Shown here in pieces: positions 1-7,297 of a stretch of DNA of 54,610 bases. The stretch comes from Gloeocapsa sp. PCC 73106 (GTDB taxonomy: Bacteria > Cyanobacteriota > Cyanobacteriia > Cyanobacteriales > Gloeocapsaceae): assembly GCF_000332035.1 (NCBI RefSeq), contig NZ_ALVY01000213.1, positions 1 through 54,610 on the forward strand, given 5' to 3'. Positions within the stretch are counted from its first letter, which is position 1. Every line of letters starts with the position of its first letter. Both the position numbers and the translations under genes were made by a program. The notes beneath the pieces are model-generated. The model made no database searches and was not told the DNA's origin. It saw nothing but the letters and a program-made list of their open reading frames with translations.

Positions 1-1
1 T

Positions 2-85
2 TTAACTGCGCTTTTTGGGGAGTTTCAAGATAGCATCGGTACTGGTAGTTTAAGAGCATTTACAGCAATATTCGCGCTTGTTTAG
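2..85 (+). CDS. Possible 3' end of a gene cut by the window edge
   Basis: One plus-strand frame is open from the window edge to a TAG at 83-85 and would encode the last 27 residues of a protein ending in a hydrophobic stretch (FTAIFALV). No family is recognisable from so short a tail, and an open frame of this length can arise by chance. It is listed only because the window may start inside a gene. Confidence 0.22.
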   Translation, partial: LTALFGEFQDSIGTGSLRAFTAIFALV

Positions 86-200
86 GACAATTGAAACCCC
101 ATCTCTAGGTTTTTTGGTGTTAGGTGTTAGGTTAAGCCTTTCCCTAACTCCCAATTCCGAATTCCGAATTTTTTTACCCCTTTCCCCTACACCCTTCCCC
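77..200 (+). repeat. Dispersed intergenic repeat, copy A
   Basis: This non-coding stretch contains in order a GGACAATT block, CTCTAGGTT, a tandem GTGTTAG heptamer (117-132), two copies of the heptamer AATTCCG (153-166) and a run of CCCCTTTCCCC. The same order of blocks occurs inverted at 8461-8552, and the last part recurs at 54061-54117. It fits the short intergenic repeats common in cyanobacteria. A minus-strand reading frame across it (50-241) is low complexity and not a credible gene. The rest of 1-312 shows nothing else. Confidence 0.7.
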
Positions 201-312
201 TGAGTGAGAGCGTGTAGAACAGTTGTCATTAATGTTAGCAAACAAAATAAAGAGTGTCAATAGACTGAATTCTGAATTCGCGCTTTTCCTTAAACTCTGA
301 CAGGCATTCATC

Positions 313-1593
313 CTACACCGAGAAATACTTAACGGGTTCACCTATAGCTATAGCTTGTTCGATAATATCAACCGCTTTTGTTACTCCACCCGCGTTGAGG
401 ATCGCTTGCTGTAACCTTATGGCATTCTCTTTATAACTTGGTTCCCTCAAAACTCTTTCTATTGCTGTGCGCAAACGCAGAGGATTTACTTTTTTGAGAG
501 GGACTACCTCACCGCATCCCGTCCAAGCTATACGTGCTGCTATTCCTGGTTGTTCATTAGCTACGGGAATTACCACCATGGGTATTGCCCTACCTAGACA
601 TTCTAGAGTAGTATTCATCCCACCATGGGTAATTACTAAAGTCGCTTTTTCGAGTAATTCTAACTGGGGCGCGTATTCCACCACTAGAGGGGTTCCAGAG
701 AGTTGAGGGAGTGATTCTGGTTTAGCGGCTCCTCCCAAAGAAATTACCAGCTGTACATCTAAGCCTGCGCAAGCTGTAGCAATATCTTCAAAGACCTTAA
801 TCAGGCGATTTTGTAAGGTTCCCATAGAAGCATAAATCAAAGGTTGCTCCGTCAATTTTTCATAGGGAAAATCCGAACTAATCCTACCGGTTGAACTATG
901 GTATGGTCCTGTGAAATGGAAACATTCGGGTAAGTGTGACCGAGGAAATTCTAATTCAGCGGGTTGCTGACTTATTTGTGCTAATTTTGAATAACTCTCG
1001 TTTATATCAGCGTAAGGCGATAATTTCCATGTCTGACGATATTCCTCAATCAATTTTACAATCGGTTTGTGTATTTGATTGGATATCTTATAACCAAAAC
1101 GATTACGTAGACGCGCCCACCAAGCTGTACTATAGTTCCAATTCATGAAGTAAGGAGGTATGGTCTCCTCCGAATTAAGCAAAAGCGCACTGCATACAGT
1201 AATATAAGGTAGCTGTAAAAATTCTGCTAGAGTTGGTGCGGCTATTAAAGTTTGATCTATTAAGAGAGCTTCTACACCCGCTTTTTGAATCACTGAAGGC
1301 CCCTCTCTCAGCAATACAGTAGCACTTTTTTTAAAGGCGTTCATAGTATAGCGTAGCGCTGGTATCCCTTCTAGTTTTCCAAACTTAGCCATTGATTCTG
1401 CTATTGCACCTTTGGGAAAATCGGACTCGCCAAAAACACAAAAATCTAAACCAGCCGCGATCGCTTTGGATTCAGTGTCAAGTACTCCAAATAGAGTAAC
1501 TCGATGCCCACGTCTTTGAAGTTCTTTCCCCAGAGGAATCATTGTGTTAAGATGGCCAGTAGCAGCAGGAGAAAGGATACCAAAGTGAGTCAT
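313..1593 (-). CDS. Family-1 glycosyltransferase (UGT/MGT type)
   Basis: A 426-residue soluble glycosyltransferase of the GT-B fold. The N-terminus (HFGILSPAATGHLNTMIPLG) has the GH motif of the acceptor domain. The C-terminal half carries the nucleotide-sugar signature, with VVEYAPQLELL followed by THGGMNTTLECL and later PVANEQPGIAARI, as in UDP-glycosyltransferases such as the zeaxanthin glucosyltransferase CrtX and macrolide GTs. Length is normal for the family. It starts at an ATG with an AT-rich leader and is separated from the next gene by about 50 bases, so it is probably monocistronic. The acceptor cannot be read from sequence; a carotenoid or other lipid is plausible in a cyanobacterium but unproven. 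Confidence 0.85.
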   Translation of the reverse strand: MTHFGILSPAATGHLNTMIPLGKELQRRGHRVTLFGVLDTESKAIAAGLDFCVFGESDFPKGAIAESMAKFGKLEGIPALRYTMNAFKKSATVLLREGPSVIQKAGVEALLIDQTLIAAPTLAEFLQLPYITVCSALLLNSEETIPPYFMNWNYSTAWWARLRNRFGYKISNQIHKPIVKLIEEYRQTWKLSPYADINESYSKLAQISQQPAELEFPRSHLPECFHFTGPYHSSTGRISSDFPYEKLTEQPLIYASMGTLQNRLIKVFEDIATACAGLDVQLVISLGGAAKPESLPQLSGTPLVVEYAPQLELLEKATLVITHGGMNTTLECLGRAIPMVVIPVANEQPGIAARIAWTGCGEVVPLKKVNPLRLRTAIERVLREPSYKENAIRLQQAILNAGGVTKAVDIIEQAIAIGEPVKYFSV

Positions 1594-1644
1594 AAAAATT
1601 TAGATAAATATCTTTTTTGAAATAATTATATCCTAAAATCGCAC

Positions 1645-2040
1645 CTAAGATTGGTTTAGTAGATACTGTTGAGCTTCTATTTTGAGATTGGCAATTTGTA
1701 GTAATAAATCATCAATTAACGCTATAAGCTCCTGATATGGCTGACGTTCAGCTCGGTTTTGAGCCGTCATTAACTGTCTAGTTCCCGCTCTAGCTATTGC
1801 GCTCCATTTTTTTGTACCTCTGGGTAAAAAAGCTATACCAATATTGAAGACATCGCTAGTTAATTGTTGATTATCTTGGGAATTAAGTTGATTCATTTGT
1901 TGACGCAACTCCTTCTTGATTACCATCAAACGCTGTTGGGTAATGTTGAGTTGTTGTATTTGTTTTCTGACGGATTGAGGCTGATCTAGGTTAAGACTGA
2001 TTTGAGAGGCAATTTCTTCAATTTCTGCTTTAGTAATCAT
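1645..2040 (-). CDS. Conserved-looking hypothetical coiled-coil protein
   Basis: A 131-residue protein of unknown function. The ATG at 2040 (MITKAEIEEIASQISL) is preferred to an upstream start at 2115, because the extra 25 residues look non-coding and would overlap the divergent gene at 2089. The protein is glutamine- and leucine-rich and mostly helical, with heptad-like patterns around residues 20-50 and 95-130. A central stretch (FNIGIAFLPRGTKKWSAIARAG) may be a turn between two helical hairpins. There is no signal peptide or membrane segment. It shares a 48-base divergent promoter region with the HEAT-repeat gene. Confidence 0.6.
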   Translation of the reverse strand: MITKAEIEEIASQISLNLDQPQSVRKQIQQLNITQQRLMVIKKELRQQMNQLNSQDNQQLTSDVFNIGIAFLPRGTKKWSAIARAGTRQLMTAQNRAERQPYQELIALIDDLLLQIANLKIEAQQYLLNQS

Positions 2041-2088
2041 CTTGGAAAATTTAGATAAGATAAGGTAAGTATAAATAATTTTTCCTTT

Positions 2089-2745
2089 ATGAACATAGAA
2101 AAGATTTCTGCACAACTAGATAGTCCTGATTCTCGCGATCGCCTGTTAGCTTTAGCCGCGCTTCGGGAAATTTCCCCAGAAACCGCCGTCCCCCTGATTA
2201 AAAAAGTGCTCAATGATGAAATATTACAGGTAAGATCTATGGCTGTCTTTGCCCTGGGAGTAAAAGTAACGCCAGAATGTTATCCTATCCTAGTCAAACT
2301 GTTAGAAACGGACCCAGATTACGGCATTAGAGCCGACGCTGCAGGTGCTTTGGGTTATCTAGCCGATAATCGTGCTTTTGAAGCCTTAGTAAGAGCTTTT
2401 TATGAAGATACAGAGTGGTTAGTTAGATTTAGTGCAGCGGTATCTTTAGGTAACTTGCAAGACAAAAGAGCAGAAACAGTACTACTAGACGCTCTCAATA
2501 GTGAAGAAGTAGTCTTACAACAAGCCGCGATCGCAGCTTTAGGAGAAATCAAAGCTATCGGATCCGTCGACTCTATACTACGTTTTGCCCAATCAGAAGA
2601 CTGGCTCATTAGACAGAGATTAGCCGAAGCCTTAGGTAACTTGAACACAGATAAAAGTATTTCCGCCCTCAAATACCTCGCTAAAGATCACCATCCTCAA
2701 GTATCAGAAGCAGCCAAAATCTCTCTGCAACGCTTAAATCATTGA
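2089..2745 (+). CDS. HEAT-repeat protein, NblB/CpcE-like
   Basis: This 218-residue protein is made almost wholly of HEAT/PBS-lyase repeats of about 31 residues. Examples are VRSMAVFALGV, IRADAAGALGYL, VRFSAAVSLGNL, LQQAAIAALGEI and IRQRLAEALGNL. Proteins of this size and type in cyanobacteria include the bilin lyase subunits CpcE/CpcF and the phycobilisome degradation factor NblB. Size and repeat count fit NblB slightly better, but sequence reading alone cannot separate them. The next gene, 61 bases downstream on the same strand, is a phycobiliprotein lyase, which supports a role in phycobilisome assembly or turnover. Confidence 0.75.
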   Translation: MNIEKISAQLDSPDSRDRLLALAALREISPETAVPLIKKVLNDEILQVRSMAVFALGVKVTPECYPILVKLLETDPDYGIRADAAGALGYLADNRAFEALVRAFYEDTEWLVRFSAAVSLGNLQDKRAETVLLDALNSEEVVLQQAAIAALGEIKAIGSVDSILRFAQSEDWLIRQRLAEALGNLNTDKSISALKYLAKDHHPQVSEAAKISLQRLNH

Positions 2746-2806
2746 TAAAACTCTCAGACTCTAATACAATCGATGAGGTGAGGCATCATTAAAGCGAATT
2801 AATTGC

Positions 2807-3331
2807 ATGGAGATTCAAGAATTTTTAGATTTAAGCGTCGGAAATTGGTTCTGTCAACGCACTACTTATTTACTTAACCCAGAAAAAGCCGAAAACAGTA
2901 AATCGGAGATGACGATAACGCCTCTGGATTCAGCACATCCCGATTCAGTTAGACTCCGTCAAGAGCATCACCTTGACACCAATCAAACTTTAGTAGGAAT
3001 TAAATCAGCTTGGAATAATTCCGTTGATTGGGGAAAACCCAAAATCGAAGGATCTTCCCTACTGGTAGTTGTACCCGATCAGCAGCACCCACACACAGGA
3101 AAACTACTCCAAAGCACCAATCTCAAGGACCAACCCAGTCTATTGGGCAATTATCTTATTGGTAAAGACGACGCTCTCACCTTAACAGTGACAACTCCAG
3201 AAATGACTATTAGTGAGCGTATTTGGTTTCCTAGTGCCAATTTTCGTTTGCGCACCAGTTTTATCGAAGCCAAAGCAGGTTGGATTAAAACATCTTTTTA
3301 CTCAGAGATTCGCAAAATGTCACCCTCTTAA
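2807..3331 (+). CDS. Phycobiliprotein lyase, CpcS/CpeS family
   Basis: A 174-residue protein of the lipocalin-like CpcS/CpeS family, which attaches phycocyanobilin or a related bilin to cysteines of phycobiliproteins. The opening MEIQEFLDLSVGNWFCQRTT matches the family pattern (FFxxSxGxWxxQRTxH). The SERIWFPSANFRLRTSF block near residue 140 matches the conserved WFxxPNLRLRTS region. Length is typical. It follows the HEAT-repeat gene on the same strand and ends 13 bases before the convergent urtE. Whether it corresponds to CpcS, CpcU or a divergent paralogue cannot be decided here. Confidence 0.85.
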   Translation: MEIQEFLDLSVGNWFCQRTTYLLNPEKAENSKSEMTITPLDSAHPDSVRLRQEHHLDTNQTLVGIKSAWNNSVDWGKPKIEGSSLLVVVPDQQHPHTGKLLQSTNLKDQPSLLGNYLIGKDDALTLTVTTPEMTISERIWFPSANFRLRTSFIEAKAGWIKTSFYSEIRKMSPS

Positions 3332-3344
3332 CTAACTAGTGAAA

Positions 3345-4058
3345 TCAGACAGCCAAAAATTCCTGAATAATCTCTTTACTTAATTCTTGAGTAGAACCAG
3401 AAGCGACGATACCGCCTTTTTGCATGGCGTAATATCGATCAGCTTGGCGCACAAAATGCAAATGTTGTTCTACTAACAGTACAGAGATACCGGTAGTGGC
3501 AATAATGCGACGGACAGCGGCTTCTATTTCCAAAATAATTGAAGGTTGAATTCCCTCGGTGGGTTCGTCGAGGAGTAGTAAACGGGGTTGTCCCATTAAA
3601 GCACGAGCGATCGCCAGTTGTTGCTGTTGTCCCCCACTTAAATCTCCTCCCATACGGGATAACATCGTTTTGAGTACAGGAAAGAGTTCATAAATCATTT
3701 CGGGTACTTCTGGTTTAGCTTTTTTGCGTCCCGAGAGACTCTCTAAACCCAGTAATAAATTCTCTTTGACGGTTAAACGGGGTATGACATCTCTACCCTG
3801 GGGAACGTAACCAATACCCAACCTGGCGCGTTGATCGGTGCTATAGCTCAATAAGGGTCGCTCTTCGTAAGTAATGGTTCCGGTACGAGGTTTAAGTAAG
3901 CCCATAATCGTCTTCATCAGAGTAGTTTTACCTACCCCATTACGTCCAATTAAACAGACCATTTTTCCTAGAGGTATACTCAGATCTACATCCCGCAGAA
4001 TGTGACTTTCACCATAGTAGACGTTTAAATTAGCTATTTGTAAGGTTATTTCACTCAT
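3345..4058 (-). CDS. urtE: Urea ABC transporter ATP-binding subunit UrtE
   Basis: This 237-residue ATPase energises high-affinity urea uptake at the cytoplasmic membrane with UrtD. It has Walker A (GRNGVGKTT), the ABC signature (LSGGQQQQLAIARAL), Walker B (LLLLDEPTEG) and the H-loop (LLVEQHLHF). The order and pairing are those of a LivF-like subunit. The ATG is preceded by AGGAG at good spacing and overlaps the end of urtD by 8 bases, so the two are translationally coupled. It is the last gene of the urt operon. Confidence 0.95.
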   Translation of the reverse strand: MSEITLQIANLNVYYGESHILRDVDLSIPLGKMVCLIGRNGVGKTTLMKTIMGLLKPRTGTITYEERPLLSYSTDQRARLGIGYVPQGRDVIPRLTVKENLLLGLESLSGRKKAKPEVPEMIYELFPVLKTMLSRMGGDLSGGQQQQLAIARALMGQPRLLLLDEPTEGIQPSIILEIEAAVRRIIATTGISVLLVEQHLHFVRQADRYYAMQKGGIVASGSTQELSKEIIQEFLAV

Positions 4059-4797
4059 GTTGTTCTCCTAAATAGACTTCGATCACTCGAGGATTATTTT
4101 GTATTTCTTCCATATTGCCCTCACAGAGTAGAGAACCTTGATGTAGAACACTTACTTTACGGGCGATTTGACGCACAAACTCCATATCGTGTTCAATGAC
4201 GATCAGAGAATGACTCTCAGCTAAAGCTAGTAATAAAGAACCCACATTTTCTGTCTCTTCATCGGTTAAACCCGCTACTGGTTCATCTACTAATAGTAAG
4301 TCGGGAGACTGGGCGACTAGCATCCCTATTTCTAGTCGTTGCTTTTCCCCATGGGATAATAAAGCTGCGGCTAAATCGGCTTTAGCTTCTAAACCAACGG
4401 TTTCTAAGAGATTAACCACGTTATGGCGTTCCTCCCGCTTAGGTTTTTGTAGGAGAGTAGGAAAAGCATTTTTATTGCGATTACAAACTAAATCTAAATT
4501 TTCTCGCACGCTCAGGTTTAAATATATCCTGGGGGTTTGAAATTTTCGTCCTATACCCAATCGCGCGATTTCATGTTCGGGAATTTTACTCAGGTTACGT
4601 CCTTTGAATAAAACCCGTCCTTGAGTAGGCTGCACTTTACCGGTAATTACGTCTAGAAATGTGGTTTTTCCCGCGCCATTAGGACCAATAATTACTCTCA
4701 ACTCTCCTGTATCTATACTAAAGTTGAGATGATTGAGAGCTTTAAAACCATCGAAACTCACGGTCAAATCTTCGATCACCAAGATTTTTTCAGTCAT
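4051..4797 (-). CDS. urtD: Urea ABC transporter ATP-binding subunit UrtD
   Basis: A 248-residue LivG-like ATPase. Visible motifs are Walker A (GPNGAGKTT), the signature LSHGEKQRLEIG in place of the common LSGGQ (as in other UrtD proteins), Walker B (LLLVDEPVAGL) and the switch histidine in VIEHDMEF. It overlaps urtC by 8 bases upstream and urtE by 8 downstream. It acts with UrtE on the permeases UrtB and UrtC. Confidence 0.95.
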   Translation of the reverse strand: MTEKILVIEDLTVSFDGFKALNHLNFSIDTGELRVIIGPNGAGKTTFLDVITGKVQPTQGRVLFKGRNLSKIPEHEIARLGIGRKFQTPRIYLNLSVRENLDLVCNRNKNAFPTLLQKPKREERHNVVNLLETVGLEAKADLAAALLSHGEKQRLEIGMLVAQSPDLLLVDEPVAGLTDEETENVGSLLLALAESHSLIVIEHDMEFVRQIARKVSVLHQGSLLCEGNMEEIQNNPRVIEVYLGEQHE

Positions 4798-5914
4798 ACT
4801 TAGCTTTTTCTTGTTGTACTTCTGGATCTGTTTCTAAGCTAGGATAGGTAACTATCTGCTTCTGTATACCTAACAGAGAACGTAATTTATCCCAACCGAA
4901 ACTGCGCCACCAACCCACGAGCCCATCAGGAAGCACGGTGACTACGATTAAGAATAAAGCACCCTGGAAGAATAACCAGACCTCGGGGAATTTTTCGCTC
5001 AATGAACTTTGGGCTAAACGGACTAAAAGAGTACCGATAATCGCGCCAATTAGAGTCCCCCGTCCTCCTACTGCTACCCAGATCACCATTTCTATGGAAA
5101 AAGCCACCTCCATAAAAGTAGGGGTAATTATTCCAGTTTGCACGGTGTATAGAGCGCCTCCAATCCCAGCGATCGCCCCTGAAATCGCAAAAACCAGAAC
5201 TTTATAGCCCGTTGGATTATAACCAGAAAAACGCATCCGCGTCTCATCGTCTCTAATGGCTATTAAAGCTTTCCCAAACCTCCCACTCGTCAACCAGCGA
5301 CAGAGTAAGTAAATTAACACCAAAAAGATAATACTCAACTGATAAAAGGCTAGTTGAGCGGGTTCAGAACTTACTAATACACCGAATATAGTCTCTGTAT
5401 CGGTTTTTAGTCCATTTGTACCGTTAATGAGCTTTTGTTGACCATTAAAAAAGTTAAAGAAAACTAGTAGAGCCGCTTGGGTTAAGATTGAGAAGTAGAC
5501 TCCCTTAATTCGGTTGCGAAAGACCAAATAACCCAATATTCCCGCTATAATTCCAGGAATTAAGACTATTGCTATCAAAGTCACCGGAAAAGACTTAAAA
5601 GGTATCCAAATCCAGGGTAACTCCTTAACTCCGTAGAGGGTAAAAAATTCTGGTAGTTGTCCTGAGGGTATTTGAAGGTTAATGTGCATAGCTAGGGCGT
5701 AACCCCCCAAGGCGAAGAAAATGCCGTGTCCCAAGCTTAATAACCCCGTATAACCCCAAATCAAATCAATCCCGAGGGCCACTATAGCTAGGGAAAGAAA
5801 GCGCCCCAAGAGTCTCAGACGGGATTCTGAGAGTATCGGGGGGAAAATCACCGCTACCAATAGGGCGATCGCCACCAAGATAATTATTTCTCGTAACAGT
5901 TTCGGTTTTTTCAT
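4790..5914 (-). CDS. urtC: Urea ABC transporter permease UrtC
   Basis: A LivM-like permease of 374 residues with about ten hydrophobic segments, including GIDLIWGYTGLLSLGHGIFF and GRGTLIGAIIGTLLV, typical of the branched-chain amino acid/urea permease family. I place the start at the ATG at 5914 (MKKPKLLREI). A longer frame to 5944 would need a TTG and would take its first ten residues from the hairpin-bearing end of the inserted element. No clear Shine-Dalgarno precedes the ATG, possibly because the insertion replaced the native leader. Apart from that the gene is intact. Confidence 0.92.
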   Translation of the reverse strand: MKKPKLLREIIILVAIALLVAVIFPPILSESRLRLLGRFLSLAIVALGIDLIWGYTGLLSLGHGIFFALGGYALAMHINLQIPSGQLPEFFTLYGVKELPWIWIPFKSFPVTLIAIVLIPGIIAGILGYLVFRNRIKGVYFSILTQAALLVFFNFFNGQQKLINGTNGLKTDTETIFGVLVSSEPAQLAFYQLSIIFLVLIYLLCRWLTSGRFGKALIAIRDDETRMRFSGYNPTGYKVLVFAISGAIAGIGGALYTVQTGIITPTFMEVAFSIEMVIWVAVGGRGTLIGAIIGTLLVRLAQSSLSEKFPEVWLFFQGALFLIVVTVLPDGLVGWWRSFGWDKLRSLLGIQKQIVTYPSLETDPEVQQEKAKYD

Positions 5915-5936
5915 CAAAAATTTAGGGTTTGAAACC

Positions 5937-5963
5937 CCGTCCAAAGAGCGAAGCGTAGGACGG
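5937..5963 (-). repeat. Terminal hairpin of the IsrB element
   Basis: A perfect 6-bp stem (CCGTCC, 5937-5942, with GGACGG, 5958-5963) around a 15-base loop lies between the IsrB-like stop codon and urtC. Next to it is the palindrome GGGTTT-G-AAACCC (5925-5937). IS200/IS605-type elements, with which IscB and IsrB genes are associated, carry subterminal hairpins at their ends, so this is read as the 3' end of the element. It could also serve as a weak terminator. Confidence 0.5.
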
Positions 5964-5977
5964 CTTTACATTAGTCT

Positions 5978-7075
5978 TTAACAAGTAACAACTAGACCAG
6001 TTGAACGTCTAATTAGTTTTACTTTTTTAAAGCTTATCTGTCCTAATCGTTTCCAATTAGCATCGCTGACAGATATTTGTTTTTCGGTCTGTCCACTTAC
6101 AAAGCCAATTCCTTTTGGAGAAAAGACTAAGTCTCCTTTTCTTAACCCAAATTTTGTTGTTGTTCCTCCATATTTTCGTCTTACTCCTTTTTTAGCTGGA
6201 ACCATTAAATGAAGTTGACGGCGACTAACTGGAGGTCTTTTAATTACAGCAAATATTGCTTTTGTTAAGTTGACTTTTCCTTTCCAGTAGTAACCCTTAG
6301 AGTTTTTAGTATGTAAACTTGAGTACTCTAAAAATTGAAAACAAGCTAAAGCAACACCATCATTTGCATGACTTTCAGGACTTTTTTTAGCTTTATTTGT
6401 TGATTTTTCTAATCTAAGATGCTTTCTTAAGTTTGATGTTTCCCAACCAAAGCGTGTATGTACCGAAGCAATTTTAGACAATTGTTCTATCGCCCATTTT
6501 TGTCCAACCATTACGGCTGAAAACCCTTTTCCTGATTTAGCTTTTTTTCTACCTGAAGTTAAATCAACGTCTGCTTTAACGTATTCAAAGTATATCCCGG
6601 TAATAGGATAGATTTTAGATAGTTCCGAAACTACTCTAATTTCCAGTTGACGGTTTGCTTTAATACTTGGCGCTAATTTCGATTGTTTTCGATTAGAGAA
6701 TCGCTTTTGACGATGGGCTCTTAACTTAAACGGAAGTTTACGCTTAATTCGTCTTCCCCGTCTTGCTCGTCGCATTAAACAGCGATTATCCATTCTTTCT
6801 TTAACTCGGTTAAAAGGTAACTCTAGATGAGCTGTCCAAAGTGTGTATAAAGAAGATTGAACACCAATTCCTGAAAACAATTTACCTGGGTCAATTCCTA
6901 CAGAAATAGGTTGAGTGTTTTCCCTTGAAGAAGATTTTGTTAACTGAACATAGAAAATACCTAGGTCGTTAAACTTTCCTAGTGCTTTTCCTTGTTTAAT
7001 CCATTTTCTGGCACGACTTGGTTTAGCCGGCATTAAAGGCTGATTGTCTTTTGAAATTACGGGTACTCTTTGCAT
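5978..7075 (-). CDS. isrB: IsrB-like RNA-guided nickase (RRXRR/PLMP and RuvC, no HNH)
   Basis: A 365-residue protein of the IscB/IsrB family, relatives of the Cas9 ancestor. The N-terminus has the PLMP motif (13-16) in an RRXRR-type domain. RuvC-I is GIDPG with D62, and an arginine-rich bridge helix lies at about 101-113 (MRRARRGRRIKRK). RuvC-II is IYFEYVKAD with E164, and RuvC-III is SHANDG with H236 and D239. Only about 70 residues separate RuvC-II and RuvC-III, leaving no room for the HNH domain of IscB, so IsrB is the better call. All RuvC acidic residues are present. AAGGA lies upstream of the ATG. From the family it is expected to nick DNA guided by an omega RNA; activity of this copy is inferred. 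Confidence 0.82.
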   Translation of the reverse strand: MQRVPVISKDNQPLMPAKPSRARKWIKQGKALGKFNDLGIFYVQLTKSSSRENTQPISVGIDPGKLFSGIGVQSSLYTLWTAHLELPFNRVKERMDNRCLMRRARRGRRIKRKLPFKLRAHRQKRFSNRKQSKLAPSIKANRQLEIRVVSELSKIYPITGIYFEYVKADVDLTSGRKKAKSGKGFSAVMVGQKWAIEQLSKIASVHTRFGWETSNLRKHLRLEKSTNKAKKSPESHANDGVALACFQFLEYSSLHTKNSKGYYWKGKVNLTKAIFAVIKRPPVSRRQLHLMVPAKKGVRRKYGGTTTKFGLRKGDLVFSPKGIGFVSGQTEKQISVSDANWKRLGQISFKKVKLIRRSTGLVVTC

Positions 7076-7290
7076 AGGAGATAATCCTTAAGAGAGTTGA
7101 GTTTAAGTCCCTTCGCCCACCTAACTAACCATGTCCTGTCTTTAAGAGCACCTAACCAATTAGGTTTAGAAAAAATCCAAACTAGGGAAGTATTTGGAAG
7201 TCTGTGAGATAATTAGGCTCTACGGGCTATTCGCTTCTTACGTCGACTAAATTGGTTTAGTCAATCCCTGTTCTTTTAGGACAGGGTTAG
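7076..7290 (-). ncRNA. Candidate omega RNA upstream of isrB
   Basis: The 222 bases between the urtB stop and the isrB start encode no protein but contain clear hairpins. There is a perfect 7-bp stem GACTAAA/TTTAGTC with a 4-base loop (7245-7262), a 6-bp stem CCCTGT/ACAGGG (7266-7286) and a 5-bp stem CCTAA/TTAGG (7151-7164). In IscB and IsrB loci the omega RNA lies directly 5' of the gene on the same strand and takes its guide from sequence flanking the element. Here that would be the 3' end of urtB. The segment is shorter than omega RNAs I know of for IsrB, so ends and fold are uncertain. Confidence 0.55.
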
Positions 7291-7297
7291 TGAAAGC

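Larger units (their letters stand above)
5937..7290 (-). mobile_element. IsrB-type (IS200/IS605-like) element inside the urt operon
   Basis: The segment between urtB and urtC contains only the IsrB-like gene, its structured 5' region and a 3' hairpin. No Y1 transposase (tnpA) is present, so the element is non-autonomous or a tnpA-less relic. In the usual urt gene order urtB is followed directly by urtC, so this is an insertion. It is in the operon's direction and leaves both neighbours intact. Exact ends cannot be fixed without an empty-site relative, because such elements make no target-site duplication. Confidence 0.65.

Noticed and set aside
50-241. Open frame of 63 codons on the minus strand near the left edge
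   Set aside because: It runs through heptamer repeats and C-rich runs of the dispersed intergenic repeat, and the protein is low complexity.
936-1148. Plus-strand open frame inside the glycosyltransferase gene
   Set aside because: It is fully inside a clear gene on the other strand, has no family features and no ribosome site. The same applies to similar frames inside tamB, urtA, urtC and the PKS genes.
5915-5944. Longer urtC starting at TTG 5944
   Set aside because: The added residues come from the hairpin end of the inserted element and do not resemble a permease N-terminus.
5978-7075. Call as IscB or TnpB
   Set aside because: IscB needs an HNH domain between RuvC-II and RuvC-III, which is absent. 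TnpB lacks the PLMP domain and ends in a zinc ribbon, which is not seen.
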